From Streptomyces violaceoruber (GTDB lineage: Bacteria; Actinomycetota; Actinomycetes; Streptomycetales; Streptomycetaceae): a DNA stretch of 64,000 nt. The stretch lies in NCBI GenBank assembly GCA_000720805.1, contig JODI01000030.1:1-64000 (forward strand), given 5' to 3'. Positions 51,830 through 59,936 of this stretch are shown one piece after another. The number at the start of each line of letters is the position of its first letter. The first letter of the stretch is position 1. Below the pieces are notes generated by a model, which made no database searches, was not told the DNA's origin, and worked only from the letters and a program-made list of their open reading frames with translations. A program made the translations under genes and the position numbers.

Positions 51830-52339
51830 ATGGCTGATCTCAACGTACTGATCGCGTTCGACGCGGCCACGATCGTCGAGCAGAATCCCAACGCGTCGAG
51901 GAACCCCGACGCGCCGACGTACGTCGACCACCGCCTGATCTACATGACGACGCGCCAGGACCACATCGTCGGCACGTCGGGGGCCGAGTTGAATCTCAGG
52001 GCCGAACCCGGGGACACCATCAGGTGGCGGGAGACGACGCTGTCGCTCGGCAGCGACTACAAGGCACTGCTGTACAAGTACGTGAGCAGCGACAGCCAGC
52101 ACGTGCTCATCAGGACGCCGGAGATCGAGGTGATCGACGGTGTCTACCCGATGCCGAGGGAGGGAAGCGAGGGCAGGCCGGAGTTCGTGACGCAGAACTA
52201 CCAGGATCATTACTGGCGGACGACCGTCAAGAGGGCCGGCAAGGTCGTGTACCACTTCTCCTTCCAGATCCTGGACCGCCACCGGCAGTTGAAGGGGTAC
52301 TTCCAGTGGGACCCCTTCATCACCATCGAGAATCCCTGA
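51830..52339 (+). CDS. AidA/PixA inclusion-body-family protein
   Basis: Protein of 169 aa. Family features: DLNVLIAFDAATIVEQNPN at the start, YVDHRLIYMTTRQDHIVGT, GDTIRWRETTLSLGSDYKAL, WRTTVKRAGKVVYHFSFQIL and KGYFQWDPFITI at the end. PixA of Xenorhabdus forms intracellular crystals and AidA of other bacteria is quorum-sensing dependent; the molecular function is unknown, with a lectin-like role proposed for some relatives. AAGGAGG is well placed before ATG 51830. Third gene of the island, downstream of an 11-bp repeat array and before two terminator hairpins. Confidence 0.85.
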   Translation: MADLNVLIAFDAATIVEQNPNASRNPDAPTYVDHRLIYMTTRQDHIVGTSGAELNLRAEPGDTIRWRETTLSLGSDYKALLYKYVSSDSQHVLIRTPEIEVIDGVYPMPREGSEGRPEFVTQNYQDHYWRTTVKRAGKVVYHFSFQILDRHRQLKGYFQWDPFITIENP

Positions 52340-52343
52340 CGGC

Positions 52344-52442
52344 TGGGTGAGGGCGGCGACAGGAACGGCGACCGCCCTCACCCACGCAAGCGTGGGAGTG
52401 CCGCAGACAGGAACGACCCCCGGGCCGATGGCCTGGGGGTCG
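52344..52442 (+). terminator. Tandem terminator hairpins after the PixA-like gene
   Basis: TGGGTGAGGGCGG (52344-52356) pairs with 52372-52384. CCCACG-CAAG-CGTGGG overlaps at 52381-52396. A third stem pairs 52414-52426 with 52430-52442 (13 bp with one G-T). They close the island operon. Confidence 0.85.
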
Positions 52443-52520
52443 CGCGCGTGGGCGGGCGCCATGGATCTGGGGAGGCAGTGAGGTCTTTCTCGAACTCCCG
52501 ATAGCGGGGAGCGGAGAAGG

Positions 52521-52655
52521 GGGTCGGCGGCTCCTGACGGCGTACGTTCCGTGTGAGTCGCGCGGAAGGGCTGGGCGTCCGCCTGCGTCAGGCCCGCTTG
52601 GGCCCGGTGATGTCCTCGCCGATCACGAACCCCTTGGCCGGGCCCTCGGGAATGG
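52521..52655. repeat. About 135-bp direct repeat, right copy (island boundary)
   Basis: This is the partner of 46898-47031. It begins with a copy of the DUF2993 gene's last codons (GTCGGCGGCTCCTGA), which serve no gene here, and runs into the 3' end of the intact Uma2 gene on the minus strand. About 92% identity to the left copy. Confidence 0.9.
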
Positions 52656-53235
52656 TGACGTCGGTGCCGTAGGGGACCCGGTGGATGTCCTCCCAGTCGG
52701 CCTTGTCGGGGCGGGGGCCGGTGAAGAGGGTGACGGCGCCCTGGCCGTCGTAGTCGTCGATGATGACGTACACGGGGATCCCGGCGCGGGCGTATTCGCG
52801 GCGCTTGCGGACGCGGTCACGGTCCTGGTTGCGCTTGCCGGGGGAGACGACTTCGACGACCATCCGGACCGCAGAGGCCTTGATACCGAGGCCGTCCTCC
52901 GCCTCGGCCGGCTCGGCGTCCCGAGGAGCTACGAACCCGTCCGGGATCCAAGCCCTGAGCGCATGGATCACGTTCGTGTCGTTCCAGGCCCCGTACTCAC
53001 TGTCGTGCAGAAAGATCCCCAGGGCGTCCCGCAGACGGTTGACAACCTGGGCATGCGAAAAGCGTCCGGTGGGCGACACCTCGATGGCTCCCTCAATGAT
53101 CTCAGCGCGGTAGCCCTCGGGGAGTTCACTGGCCTTCCATACCTGCCACACGACTTCGTCCAGCTCAGAGCCGTTCTCTGCCAGGGACACGGACTCGGTC
53201 ATGGTCTCGGGCCTCTCGTGTGCAACAGCAGTCAT
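52588..53235 (-). CDS. Uma2-family (DUF820) putative endonuclease
   Basis: Protein of 215 aa. The core is EIIEGAIEVSPTGRFSHAQV, WIPDGFVAPRDAEPAE, VRMVVEVVSPGKRNQDRDRV and EYARAGIPVYVIIDDYDGQG, the predicted PD-(D/E)xK nuclease arrangement. GAGGAGGTGA precedes the ATG. Its last 21 codons are duplicated at the far side of the oxidase island (47031 and down), so this locus was the recombination or insertion target. Biological role unknown. Confidence 0.88.
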   Translation of the reverse strand: MTAVAHERPETMTESVSLAENGSELDEVVWQVWKASELPEGYRAEIIEGAIEVSPTGRFSHAQVVNRLRDALGIFLHDSEYGAWNDTNVIHALRAWIPDGFVAPRDAEPAEAEDGLGIKASAVRMVVEVVSPGKRNQDRDRVRKRREYARAGIPVYVIIDDYDGQGAVTLFTGPRPDKADWEDIHRVPYGTDVTIPEGPAKGFVIGEDITGPKRA

Positions 53236-53424
53236 GGTGGCGTCACCTCCTCAAGTGTGGGCTGGGTGTGCACGAGCCACAAGCAACGCGATCACGCTAC
53301 GTACGACGGCAGGCCTGACCAGGGGTAATACCGTCAGCTCACCCGATCGGGCGATGCGTCCGCGGGTCCCAGCGCGTCAGCCGAGGATGCGCCGTCCTCG
53401 GCTCGCCGCGACACGGAGGGCGGG

Positions 53425-53676
53425 TCAGACGGCCACCAGGTCGATGACGTTGATGACGACGTGGCGGTTGGAGACCACGTAGGTGATGAAGCCGCCCGGG
53501 AAGGCGGCCGACCAGCTGTTGTCCCGGTTGCTGATCGCGGGCGGCCCGAACGGGTTGAGGCTGAGCCGTTTTTCCAGCTCTTCCAGGGAAGCGCGCTGGG
53601 GCAGGCTCAACAGGGCCTTACGTTGAGCCGCGCGGTCGACGTACCTGATCGCGTACGCACTCGCCCCGACCTGCCC
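53425..53676 (-). pseudogene. RelE/ParE-like toxin lacking a start codon
   Basis: The frame reads YAIRYVDRAAQRKALLSLP, then LEELEKRLSLNPFGPPA and GGFITYVVSNRHVVINVIDL, a small RelE-superfamily-like fold of about 75 residues. No ATG or GTG opens this frame near its natural beginning at about 53658; instead the upstream antitoxin-like frame runs through it for about 50 nt. A single-base change probably fused or separated the two. The stop (53425) is intact, so loss of function is recent or expression uses frameshifting. Confidence 0.5.
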
Positions 53677-53987
53677 GCGTCGATCGGCCGGTTCTCGGCG
53701 TCGTAGGCGTTGCCGTCCGCGTCCCGGAAGACCATGCCCTCGGAGTCGCCCTCGGTCATCCGCTTGACTGTCTGCTCGACCTCGTCCAGGTAGCCGGGCG
53801 TCGCGCAGGCCAGGGCAAAGGGGAACCACTTGTCGGTCACGGCGTCGAGCGCGGACTGGTCGAAGTCGGCTGCCGCGCTGAGCCAGTCCTGCTCGAAGCC
53901 CTGCAACCAGTCGGGGCGCCGGGTCAGAGCCGCCCGGATCGCCTCGGGGGTTCTCTCGCAGGAGTGGGGATCCACATCATGAGCCAT
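53607..53987 (-). CDS. DUF6247-like antitoxin-type protein, altered 3' end
   Basis: Protein of 126 aa as read. ERTPEAIRAALTRRPDWLQG, DQSALDAVTDKWFPFALAC and YLDEVEQTVKRMTEGD match the DUF6247 pattern found before RelE-like genes in Streptomyces. After DAENRPIDAGR the last 20 residues are read from toxin-coding sequence in the wrong frame, so the native protein probably ended there. GGAG-AAGAG precedes ATG 53987 at long spacing. Confidence 0.6.
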   Translation of the reverse strand: MAHDVDPHSCERTPEAIRAALTRRPDWLQGFEQDWLSAAADFDQSALDAVTDKWFPFALACATPGYLDEVEQTVKRMTEGDSEGMVFRDADGNAYDAENRPIDAGRSGRVRTRSGTSTARLNVRPC

Positions 53988-54100
53988 GATCGGTTTCTCT
54001 TCTCCGGCAGGGACGACGTCTGGTGACCGGACGTCCACGGTAGAGCTTGCCGGGTGCGGAGTGCCGGAGGATACGGGCGAGGACGTTGTGAGGCTGAGGT

Positions 54101-54412
54101 TCACGGTTCGCTCCGGGGGATGCGTTCGCCGCGGCTGACCGCGATACGGAGAAGATCCGCCAGGCATTCCGCCGCCCTGGTGAGCGCGAAGCGCACGGCT
54201 CGCTCGCCCGCCCTGGGGTCGGCCAGTACGGCCCGGGCTCCCGCGAGCACCTGCTCGCCGGAGTCCAGTTGGGCGGCCTCCAGGTCGTCGGCGAGCTGGG
54301 ACAGCATGCTGTGGTCGCTGTTGGTGCTGAGGTAACAGGGTTTGCCGTCGGGGGTGGTCCAGGGCAGCAGACGGAGATCGCCGGCCGTGGTGGGGTCCTC
54401 GCGGGTGCTCAT
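54101..54412 (-). CDS. Hypothetical protein, 103 aa
   Basis: Begins MSTREDPTTAGDLRLLPWTT and continues YLSTNSDHSMLSQLADDLEA and a helical C terminus ALTRAAECLADLLRIAVSRG. No named domain recognised. The ATG overlaps the stop of the upstream gene by 4 nt, so the two are one transcript. They lie divergent to an XRE/DUF397 locus, a position where small proteins of this kind are common in Streptomyces. Confidence 0.75.
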   Translation of the reverse strand: MSTREDPTTAGDLRLLPWTTPDGKPCYLSTNSDHSMLSQLADDLEAAQLDSGEQVLAGARAVLADPRAGERAVRFALTRAAECLADLLRIAVSRGERIPRSEP

Positions 54413-54729
54413 GCGGGGACCTCCATCCCGTGGATGTGGCGCGGGCCTACGTCGATGCCGTGGACGGCGAGCCAGAGGGCTCGACGCCGCTGCCGTTGGA
54501 GTGCGCGCTCGTGGCGTTCTTCCGGGGTGAGGAGATAGGGGCGTACGAGCGGCTGGGCGTCGGCCTCGAAGCGGTCGGCGTGTGCCGGCGCGGTACGGGC
54601 GGGCGCCGGCATCCGTTCCTGGATGTGGGGCCGGGCCGGAGCGGCTCGGTGGCGGCCCCTGGCGGGCAGTAGTGCCCGGATGATCGCCAGCAGCAGCGAC
54701 GCACACAGCTCGGCGATGTGTTCCCTCAT
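54409..54729 (-). CDS. Hypothetical basic protein, 106 aa
   Basis: Begins MREHIAELCASLLLAIIRAL and is Arg/Pro-rich in the middle (ARGRHRAAPARPHIQERM), ending in a helix EERHERALQRQRRRALWLAV. No family recognised. First gene of a two-gene unit with the next one, divergent from the XRE gene at 54856 through a 126-bp gap. Confidence 0.72.
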   Translation of the reverse strand: MREHIAELCASLLLAIIRALLPARGRHRAAPARPHIQERMPAPARTAPAHADRFEADAQPLVRPYLLTPEERHERALQRQRRRALWLAVHGIDVGPRHIHGMEVPA

Positions 54730-54855
54730 ATCGGCTCTCCCTCAGCGGTCCGACGAGCGGTGATTACCGTTCGTACCTCGATCGTCACTGCTCGCACGTA
54801 CGCTGCGGAAGGGGGGCGGTGTTGTCTGCGGCCCCAGGCAACGGTGAGGGGTGAC

Positions 54856-55689
54856 ATGGCCGAACAGGTTGACGCGGCAGGGGAGTCAGGGCGTGCGGCG
54901 CTGGGGCGGACGCTTCGGCTGCTACGGGAGAAGGAGGGCAAGTCCTTGGGGCAACTGGCCGACGAGACCGGGTACGACAAGAGTTACCTGAGTCGTCTGG
55001 AGTCGGGTGAGCGGCTGTCCAAGGTGACGGTCATGGAGGACCTCGGCGGTTACTACAGGGTGGATGACCTGCTCGTTCGTCTCTGGCGGGACGCGCGCAA
55101 GGAGGTCGTCAAGGACAAGTACAGGGCGTTCATGGAGCTGGAAGCGACGGCTCGGGTCATGTGGATGTTCCAGCTGCGGGTTCCGGGCCTCTTGCAGACC
55201 GAGGACTACGCCCGTGCGGTGTTGTCAGGGTTGTCTGGAGCGCAGACAACGGCTGGCAACGGCGAGGAGGTCGAGGAGCAGGTGGCCTTGCGCATGGGAC
55301 GGCAGGAGTTGCTGTACCGCGATCCGGCGCCGAGCGTGCGTGTGATCCTGGACGAGGGGGCGCTGCGGCGCCCGGTTCCGGACGCGAAGGTGTGGACGGA
55401 CCAGCTGTCACACCTGGTGGACGCGGCGGAACTCCCGAATGTCGCACTCCAGGTGCTGCCTCACACAGCTGGCGTGCACGACCTCATGAACAGTGACCTC
55501 ATCCTGCTGTGGCAGCGAGTCGGCGACCCCGTTGCCTATGTGGAAGGCAACGGTATCGGCGTGCTGATCGACGATCCGGACAAGGTCCTGGCCTACCGCA
55601 TGTCCTACGATCTGGTCAGAGATGCGGCCCTGACTCCGGCGGAGTCGACGGCGTTCATCAAGCGCCTTCTGGAGGAGTGCACATCATGA
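54856..55689 (+). CDS. XRE-family regulator with DUF5753 domain (WhiJ-like)
   Basis: Protein of 277 aa. The helix-turn-helix is GRTLRLLREKEGKSLGQLAD and ETGYDKSYLSRLESGERL. DUF5753 follows from about 85: MFQLRVPGLLQTEDYARAVL, MGRQELLYRDPAPSVRVILD and LPNVALQVLPHTAGVHDLMN. GAGGGG lies 4 nt before the ATG. It overlaps the downstream DUF397 gene by 4 nt, a second copy of the WhiJ-type pair in this window, but no RsbW-like ATPase is next to it. Confidence 0.92.
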   Translation: MAEQVDAAGESGRAALGRTLRLLREKEGKSLGQLADETGYDKSYLSRLESGERLSKVTVMEDLGGYYRVDDLLVRLWRDARKEVVKDKYRAFMELEATARVMWMFQLRVPGLLQTEDYARAVLSGLSGAQTTAGNGEEVEEQVALRMGRQELLYRDPAPSVRVILDEGALRRPVPDAKVWTDQLSHLVDAAELPNVALQVLPHTAGVHDLMNSDLILLWQRVGDPVAYVEGNGIGVLIDDPDKVLAYRMSYDLVRDAALTPAESTAFIKRLLEECTS

Positions 55690-55898
55690 ACCGAACCCCC
55701 GACCTCAGCACCGCAGTGTGGCGCAAGTCGTCCTACAGCGACGGGGGAGCCTCGAACTGCGTCGAGGTCGCCCCCGGCTACCCCGGCCTCGTCCCCGTCC
55801 GCGACAGCAAGGTCCCTGACGGCCAGGTGCTGGTCTTCGGCGCGACCTCGTGGGCGACGTTCCTGACCCACGCGGCGCGCAGCGCGATGACCCCCTAG
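55686..55898 (+). CDS. DUF397 protein
   Basis: Protein of 70 aa: AVWRKSSYSDGGASNCVEVA, VPVRDSKVPDGQVLVF and SWATFLTHAAR, the complete DUF397 pattern. ATG 55686 overlaps the XRE stop by 4 nt. Partner of that regulator. The 3' end overlaps the convergent Imm49-like gene by 4 nt. Confidence 0.93.
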   Translation: MNRTPDLSTAVWRKSSYSDGGASNCVEVAPGYPGLVPVRDSKVPDGQVLVFGATSWATFLTHAARSAMTP

Positions 55899-57661
55899 AA
55901 CGGCACCGCCGCCCCCAGAATCCGCACCGGCAGATACGGCGACGACACCCTGATGTTCCAGCCCCGGCGGCGGGCGTGGCAGGTCAGGGCCAGGATGTCG
56001 AGGTTGATCGCGGCGTCGCAGTCGGTGGCGCGGTCGGCGATGCGGTGGTGGTCGCGGTGGGCTTCGAGGGCGTCGAGGAGGGCCAGGTTGAAGCTTTCCT
56101 CGTCGCCTTCCAGGAACTGGGAGAAGAGGACCGCGGGGGGCGGCAGGAACACCTGGTTGCGGGACTTCGCGCAGTCCAGGAGGGCGCGGTCGGTGGCGGG
56201 TTGGGGGTCCTCGCCGCGCAGGTAGTCGTGCAGGGCCTGGCGGTAGGAGGCGAAGGGGGACTTGTCGTGGGTGACGCAGGTCGGGCCGGCCAGGACCAGC
56301 GGGGCGAGGTGCTCGCGGCGGCCCGTGATCAGGGCGAGGTTCACCGCGCGGTGCCAGGCGCCCGGCCCGGCGTCCTCGTCGCGGGAGGCGGGGTACGTGA
56401 CGGTCGTACCGTCGATCGTCACCTCGACGTCGGTGCCGGGCTCCGCCAGCGTCGTACGGAACAGCGCGGCACCCAGTTCGGCCGCCAGGCGCAGGTTGCC
56501 GAGCTGGAGGTCGGTCGCGTCGGCGGCGTGGGAGGCGCGGGTCTTGAAGAGGATCTCCTGGTCGGTGACGGCGTGCGCCAGCTCCCACGCGGCGAGCGGC
56601 TCGCCGGGGACCGGGGTGAAGGCCTCCCGGGTGTACCGCTCGAACTGGGCCTCGCTCTCCGCACTCAGCGGCTGCGGATCCACGGGACGATCGAACTCGA
56701 CGGTCCCGGCGGCGAGTTCCGCCACCGCGTCCGCACGCCGGTCACGGCCGTAGGGCCCCACTCTCGGCGGCGCGGTCTCGAAGCCGGTGACCAGCGCGTG
56801 CGGGAGGTAGCCGGAGTCGACGGGGGACGGCCAGCCCTCGCGGCGGTACGCGAGTGCCGTCAGGGCGAGGGGGAGGAGGGGGAGGAGGCTGGCGGGGCGC
56901 GCTGCCGGGCCCCGGCCCGGGGTGTCGGCGAGGGGGAGCAGGAGCCGCACCACCGCCGAACCGAACGTCTCCCGGTCGCCCGCGGTCAGCGCGCGCAGGG
57001 CGTGCAGGGCGAGGCTGTGCGGATGGGCGGCGAGGTCCTCGCCGGTCTCGCTCTCCAGGGTCCGGATCCGGGCGAGTGCCGCGTCGATCGCGGCGAGCTT
57101 CTCCTCCGCGGCAGGCGGGTAGTTCGCGTCGGCGTTCCCGGTGTCGCCGATGACGTACGCCATGAAGCCGTTGATCAGTTCGGCGTCCGGCCGTCCGGCC
57201 CGCCCCCGCTGCGGCTCCTCGCGGGCGAAGTGGAAGGCCTCGCCGTGCCGTTCGGCCTTGCCGGCGAGGACGGCGAGGCAGAAGGCGTCGAGCCACTGCG
57301 CGGTGGTGAGGGAGGCCGGGCTGCCGACGGACCCGGCGTCGTAGGCCATGCCCCAGTTCACGTAGGCGAGGGACACCTGGAAGGGGTGGTGCGGGAAGTA
57401 CGCCGCGTACGCCACCGCCCCGGCCGCCGCCTCCACGGCGTCCTCCAGTACCGCCCTCGCCTCCGGCGTGTGCAGATCGGGTGTCTCGACGGAGAGCGCG
57501 CCCAGGTACTCGACGAACTCCCCCGCGAGCGTCCACCATTCGTACGACGTCACCGGTCCGGCCTTCGACAACGACCGGACCTGCGATCCGATCCGGTGGA
57601 CGAAGCCCTCCCGCACCGCCGAGACGGCGGCCTCCCCGACCCGGTGCCGCTCTATGCGCAC
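55895..57661 (-). CDS. Imm49-family-like immunity protein
   Basis: Protein of 588 aa, helical, with no signal. The C-terminal 110 residues, including NLALLDALEAHRDHHRIADR, INLDILALTCHARRRGWNIR and VSSPYLPVRIL, resemble the Imm49 immunity family, proteins that protect against polymorphic toxins. The N-terminal part (TSYEWWTLAGEFVEYLGALS, FPHHPFQVSLAYVNWGMAYD) is also typical of the long streptomycete version. No toxin gene is adjacent; a dead toxin fragment lies 39 kb away at 16764-17465. Function therefore inferred. Confidence 0.6.
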   Translation of the reverse strand: MRIERHRVGEAAVSAVREGFVHRIGSQVRSLSKAGPVTSYEWWTLAGEFVEYLGALSVETPDLHTPEARAVLEDAVEAAAGAVAYAAYFPHHPFQVSLAYVNWGMAYDAGSVGSPASLTTAQWLDAFCLAVLAGKAERHGEAFHFAREEPQRGRAGRPDAELINGFMAYVIGDTGNADANYPPAAEEKLAAIDAALARIRTLESETGEDLAAHPHSLALHALRALTAGDRETFGSAVVRLLLPLADTPGRGPAARPASLLPLLPLALTALAYRREGWPSPVDSGYLPHALVTGFETAPPRVGPYGRDRRADAVAELAAGTVEFDRPVDPQPLSAESEAQFERYTREAFTPVPGEPLAAWELAHAVTDQEILFKTRASHAADATDLQLGNLRLAAELGAALFRTTLAEPGTDVEVTIDGTTVTYPASRDEDAGPGAWHRAVNLALITGRREHLAPLVLAGPTCVTHDKSPFASYRQALHDYLRGEDPQPATDRALLDCAKSRNQVFLPPPAVLFSQFLEGDEESFNLALLDALEAHRDHHRIADRATDCDAAINLDILALTCHARRRGWNIRVSSPYLPVRILGAAVPF

Positions 57662-57753
57662 TGTTCCGCTCCCCCGTCGCCTGCCGCGTCCATGATCGGA
57701 CCAAGCCTAGATCGACTGCGGGGCGCCGGGGGAGCGGTGCGGAGCGAAGATGC

Positions 57754-59841
57754 TCAGGAAGCCGTCGGTGTCCAGTCGCCCAGCCAGTCGGAGATCTCCT
57801 GGCCGGTCGCCTGGGCGTCGGTCAGCTGGGGGCGGTCGGAGCTCGCCGCGCCCGCGCCCGGGCCGCTGTTGCGGTACTCGGCGAAGCGGTCGTCCTTCCA
57901 GGAGAAGCCGCTCATGTCGGTCCAGGGAGTGGTCCTGATCGCCGCGCTGAGCGTGGTGTCGCGGACGGTGGTCTGCGGGTCGAGGGAGGCGTCGCCGCCG
58001 GCGTGCCAGGGGCGGCCGAGGTAGAAGGTCCGGTCGGACACGTCACCGTTCACCGTTGAGTTGGCGATCAGGATGCCCTTGCGGTTGGCGGCGGTGCTCG
58101 GCGCGGTGATGTAACCGGCCGACGTGCCGTCCCAGCGCTTCTTCAGCGTGATGACGGACTTGTCGATCACCGTGGTGGCCCGGCCGAAGATGAAGTCGAC
58201 GTTGCCGATGACGTAGGAGTTGGTCATGTAGACGCGGCCCAGCCGGTCCTTGGCCGCGGTGTCCACCAGCAGCGTGTCCTGGTCGCCGCTGACGATGACC
58301 CCGTCGAGGAACACCTTGTCGGCGGCGGTGCGCAGGGCGACGGCCTGGTGGCCGCTCAGGTTCTGGTTCTTGGCCTCGTCGAAGTCGTTGGAGATCGTCA
58401 GGTTGCGGGCCTGGAAGTCGTCCGCCTCGACGGCGACGGACGCGCTGCCGCCGGTGCCGTACGTCCCCGAGCCGTCGGGCTTGGGCGTGCCGGACGCGTT
58501 GTTGTAGACGATCACCGTGTCCTTGCGGCTGCCGCCGGTGCCCTGGATGGTGACGTGCGGCTTGTTGGCCGGGACCTTGACCAGCTCGCGGTACGTCCCC
58601 GGCTTCACGGAGATGACGACCCGCGAGGCGTTGTTCGCCGGTACGGCGTTCACCGCGGCCTGCACGGTCGTGTACTGGCCGCTGCCGTCCTTGGCGACGG
58701 TGAGGGTGGTCGCGGCGGGCGCGGCGGGCGCGGCCTTCGTGGTGGCCGTCGTACCGATGGAACTCCTCGGCCCCGCACCGGACTTGAGGAGCGCGGGCAC
58801 GTCCGCCGTCTTGTCGAGCGTGTACGGGTAGTACGTCTTCGCGTCGAAGGCCGTACCGCCGCTCTCGTTGCGCCCGGTCGTGGAGACGAACGTGTTGCCC
58901 TTCTGGACGATCGTCGCGGTGCTGTCCTTGATGACGGGGTTGTTCATGCCCTGGAAGTAGGAGTTCTCCAGGAGCATCTTCGTCGCGCCGCGCGAGTAGT
59001 TGCCGTAGGACGACTTGATGGTGGTCCCCGCCACGTCCTCCAGGAAGTTGTTGTAGAGGTGCGCGTGGGCGGCGTTGTCCGTGGACGGGTTGCGCTGCTC
59101 GGTCTCGCGGATCCAGTTGTGGTGGATCGTGATGTCGGTGACGACGTTGTCGGTCCAGCCGATGCCGAAGGCCTTGTTGTCGTTGCTCAGCCTGTTCCAG
59201 GACACGGTCACGTACGTGCTGTCCTTGCGGACGTCGATGAGCCCGTCGGCCATGTTCCGCAGGTCGTTGTGGTCGATCCAGACGTGGTGGGCGCCGTCCA
59301 TCTGGATCGCGTCGAAGTCGTGGTCCTTGTCGTTCCAGATGCCCTGGTAGGCGTCCCGGATCGTCAGGTTGCGGATGATCACGTTGTGGACGCCGCTGCC
59401 GAGGAAGAACCCGCCGCCGACGATCTGCCCGGAGGTCCCGGACCCGACGATGGTCTTGTCCGACGCGACCTTGATCTCTTTCCCGACCGGGTCCATGGTG
59501 ATGGTCGCGGCGACGACGATGACGTACGGCTCGGCGGCCGTCGCGTACTTCTCCAGGTCGGCGAGCGTCTTCACGGTGACGGTCTTGCCGTCCCGGCCGC
59601 CGTACGTGCCGTTCTGTCCGAGCGCGTTGACGGAGGCGAACCCGTCGGCGGTGTCGGTGGCCCACGCGGGGGCGGCGGAAGCGGCGGTCGCCGCGGCGGC
59701 CGTGGACCGGGCGGCCTCCCCGAAGGCGCCGGCGTCCGCGCCGTAGGCCATGGTCCCGGCGGCGGTCAGCGCGAGGGGTATGCCGACCGTGAGCGCCGTT
59801 CTGCGCCTGCGGTGGCGGACCGTGCTGCGGATCTCACTCAT
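57754..59841 (-). CDS. Secreted pectate lyase - pectin methylesterase fusion
   Basis: Protein of 695 aa. After a signal peptide (ends near AAGTMAYGADA or later) comes a PL1 pectate lyase (about 55-365): IVGSGTSGQIVGGGFFLGSG, VWIDHNDLRNMADGLIDVRK and HHNWIRETEQRNP. A short Ala/Thr linker is followed by a CE8 pectinesterase (about 375-680): VKPGTYRELVKVPANKPHVT, GHQAVALRTAADKVFLDG, SGDQDTLLVD, NVDFIFGRATTVID and FYLGRPWHAGG. The esterase would demethylate pectin and the lyase cut it. ATG 59841 is preferred over 59895. Single gene, plant-biomass role. Confidence 0.93.
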   Translation of the reverse strand: MSEIRSTVRHRRRRTALTVGIPLALTAAGTMAYGADAGAFGEAARSTAAAATAASAAPAWATDTADGFASVNALGQNGTYGGRDGKTVTVKTLADLEKYATAAEPYVIVVAATITMDPVGKEIKVASDKTIVGSGTSGQIVGGGFFLGSGVHNVIIRNLTIRDAYQGIWNDKDHDFDAIQMDGAHHVWIDHNDLRNMADGLIDVRKDSTYVTVSWNRLSNDNKAFGIGWTDNVVTDITIHHNWIRETEQRNPSTDNAAHAHLYNNFLEDVAGTTIKSSYGNYSRGATKMLLENSYFQGMNNPVIKDSTATIVQKGNTFVSTTGRNESGGTAFDAKTYYPYTLDKTADVPALLKSGAGPRSSIGTTATTKAAPAAPAATTLTVAKDGSGQYTTVQAAVNAVPANNASRVVISVKPGTYRELVKVPANKPHVTIQGTGGSRKDTVIVYNNASGTPKPDGSGTYGTGGSASVAVEADDFQARNLTISNDFDEAKNQNLSGHQAVALRTAADKVFLDGVIVSGDQDTLLVDTAAKDRLGRVYMTNSYVIGNVDFIFGRATTVIDKSVITLKKRWDGTSAGYITAPSTAANRKGILIANSTVNGDVSDRTFYLGRPWHAGGDASLDPQTTVRDTTLSAAIRTTPWTDMSGFSWKDDRFAEYRNSGPGAGAASSDRPQLTDAQATGQEISDWLGDWTPTAS

Positions 59842-59936
59842 GCGGGTTCCGTTCCGTGCGGGGGGATGGACTGCTGTGCAGTCGTCGCCCCGCACGGAAT
59901 GGTTGCCGCGACCGTGGCCGCGATCCGCGAACCGGT

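Noticed and set aside
49780..51837. 685-codon open frame on the plus strand overlapping the decarboxylase gene
   Set aside because: Composition is Arg/Pro/Gly-rich with no motif; it is a +1 shadow of the ThDP enzyme.
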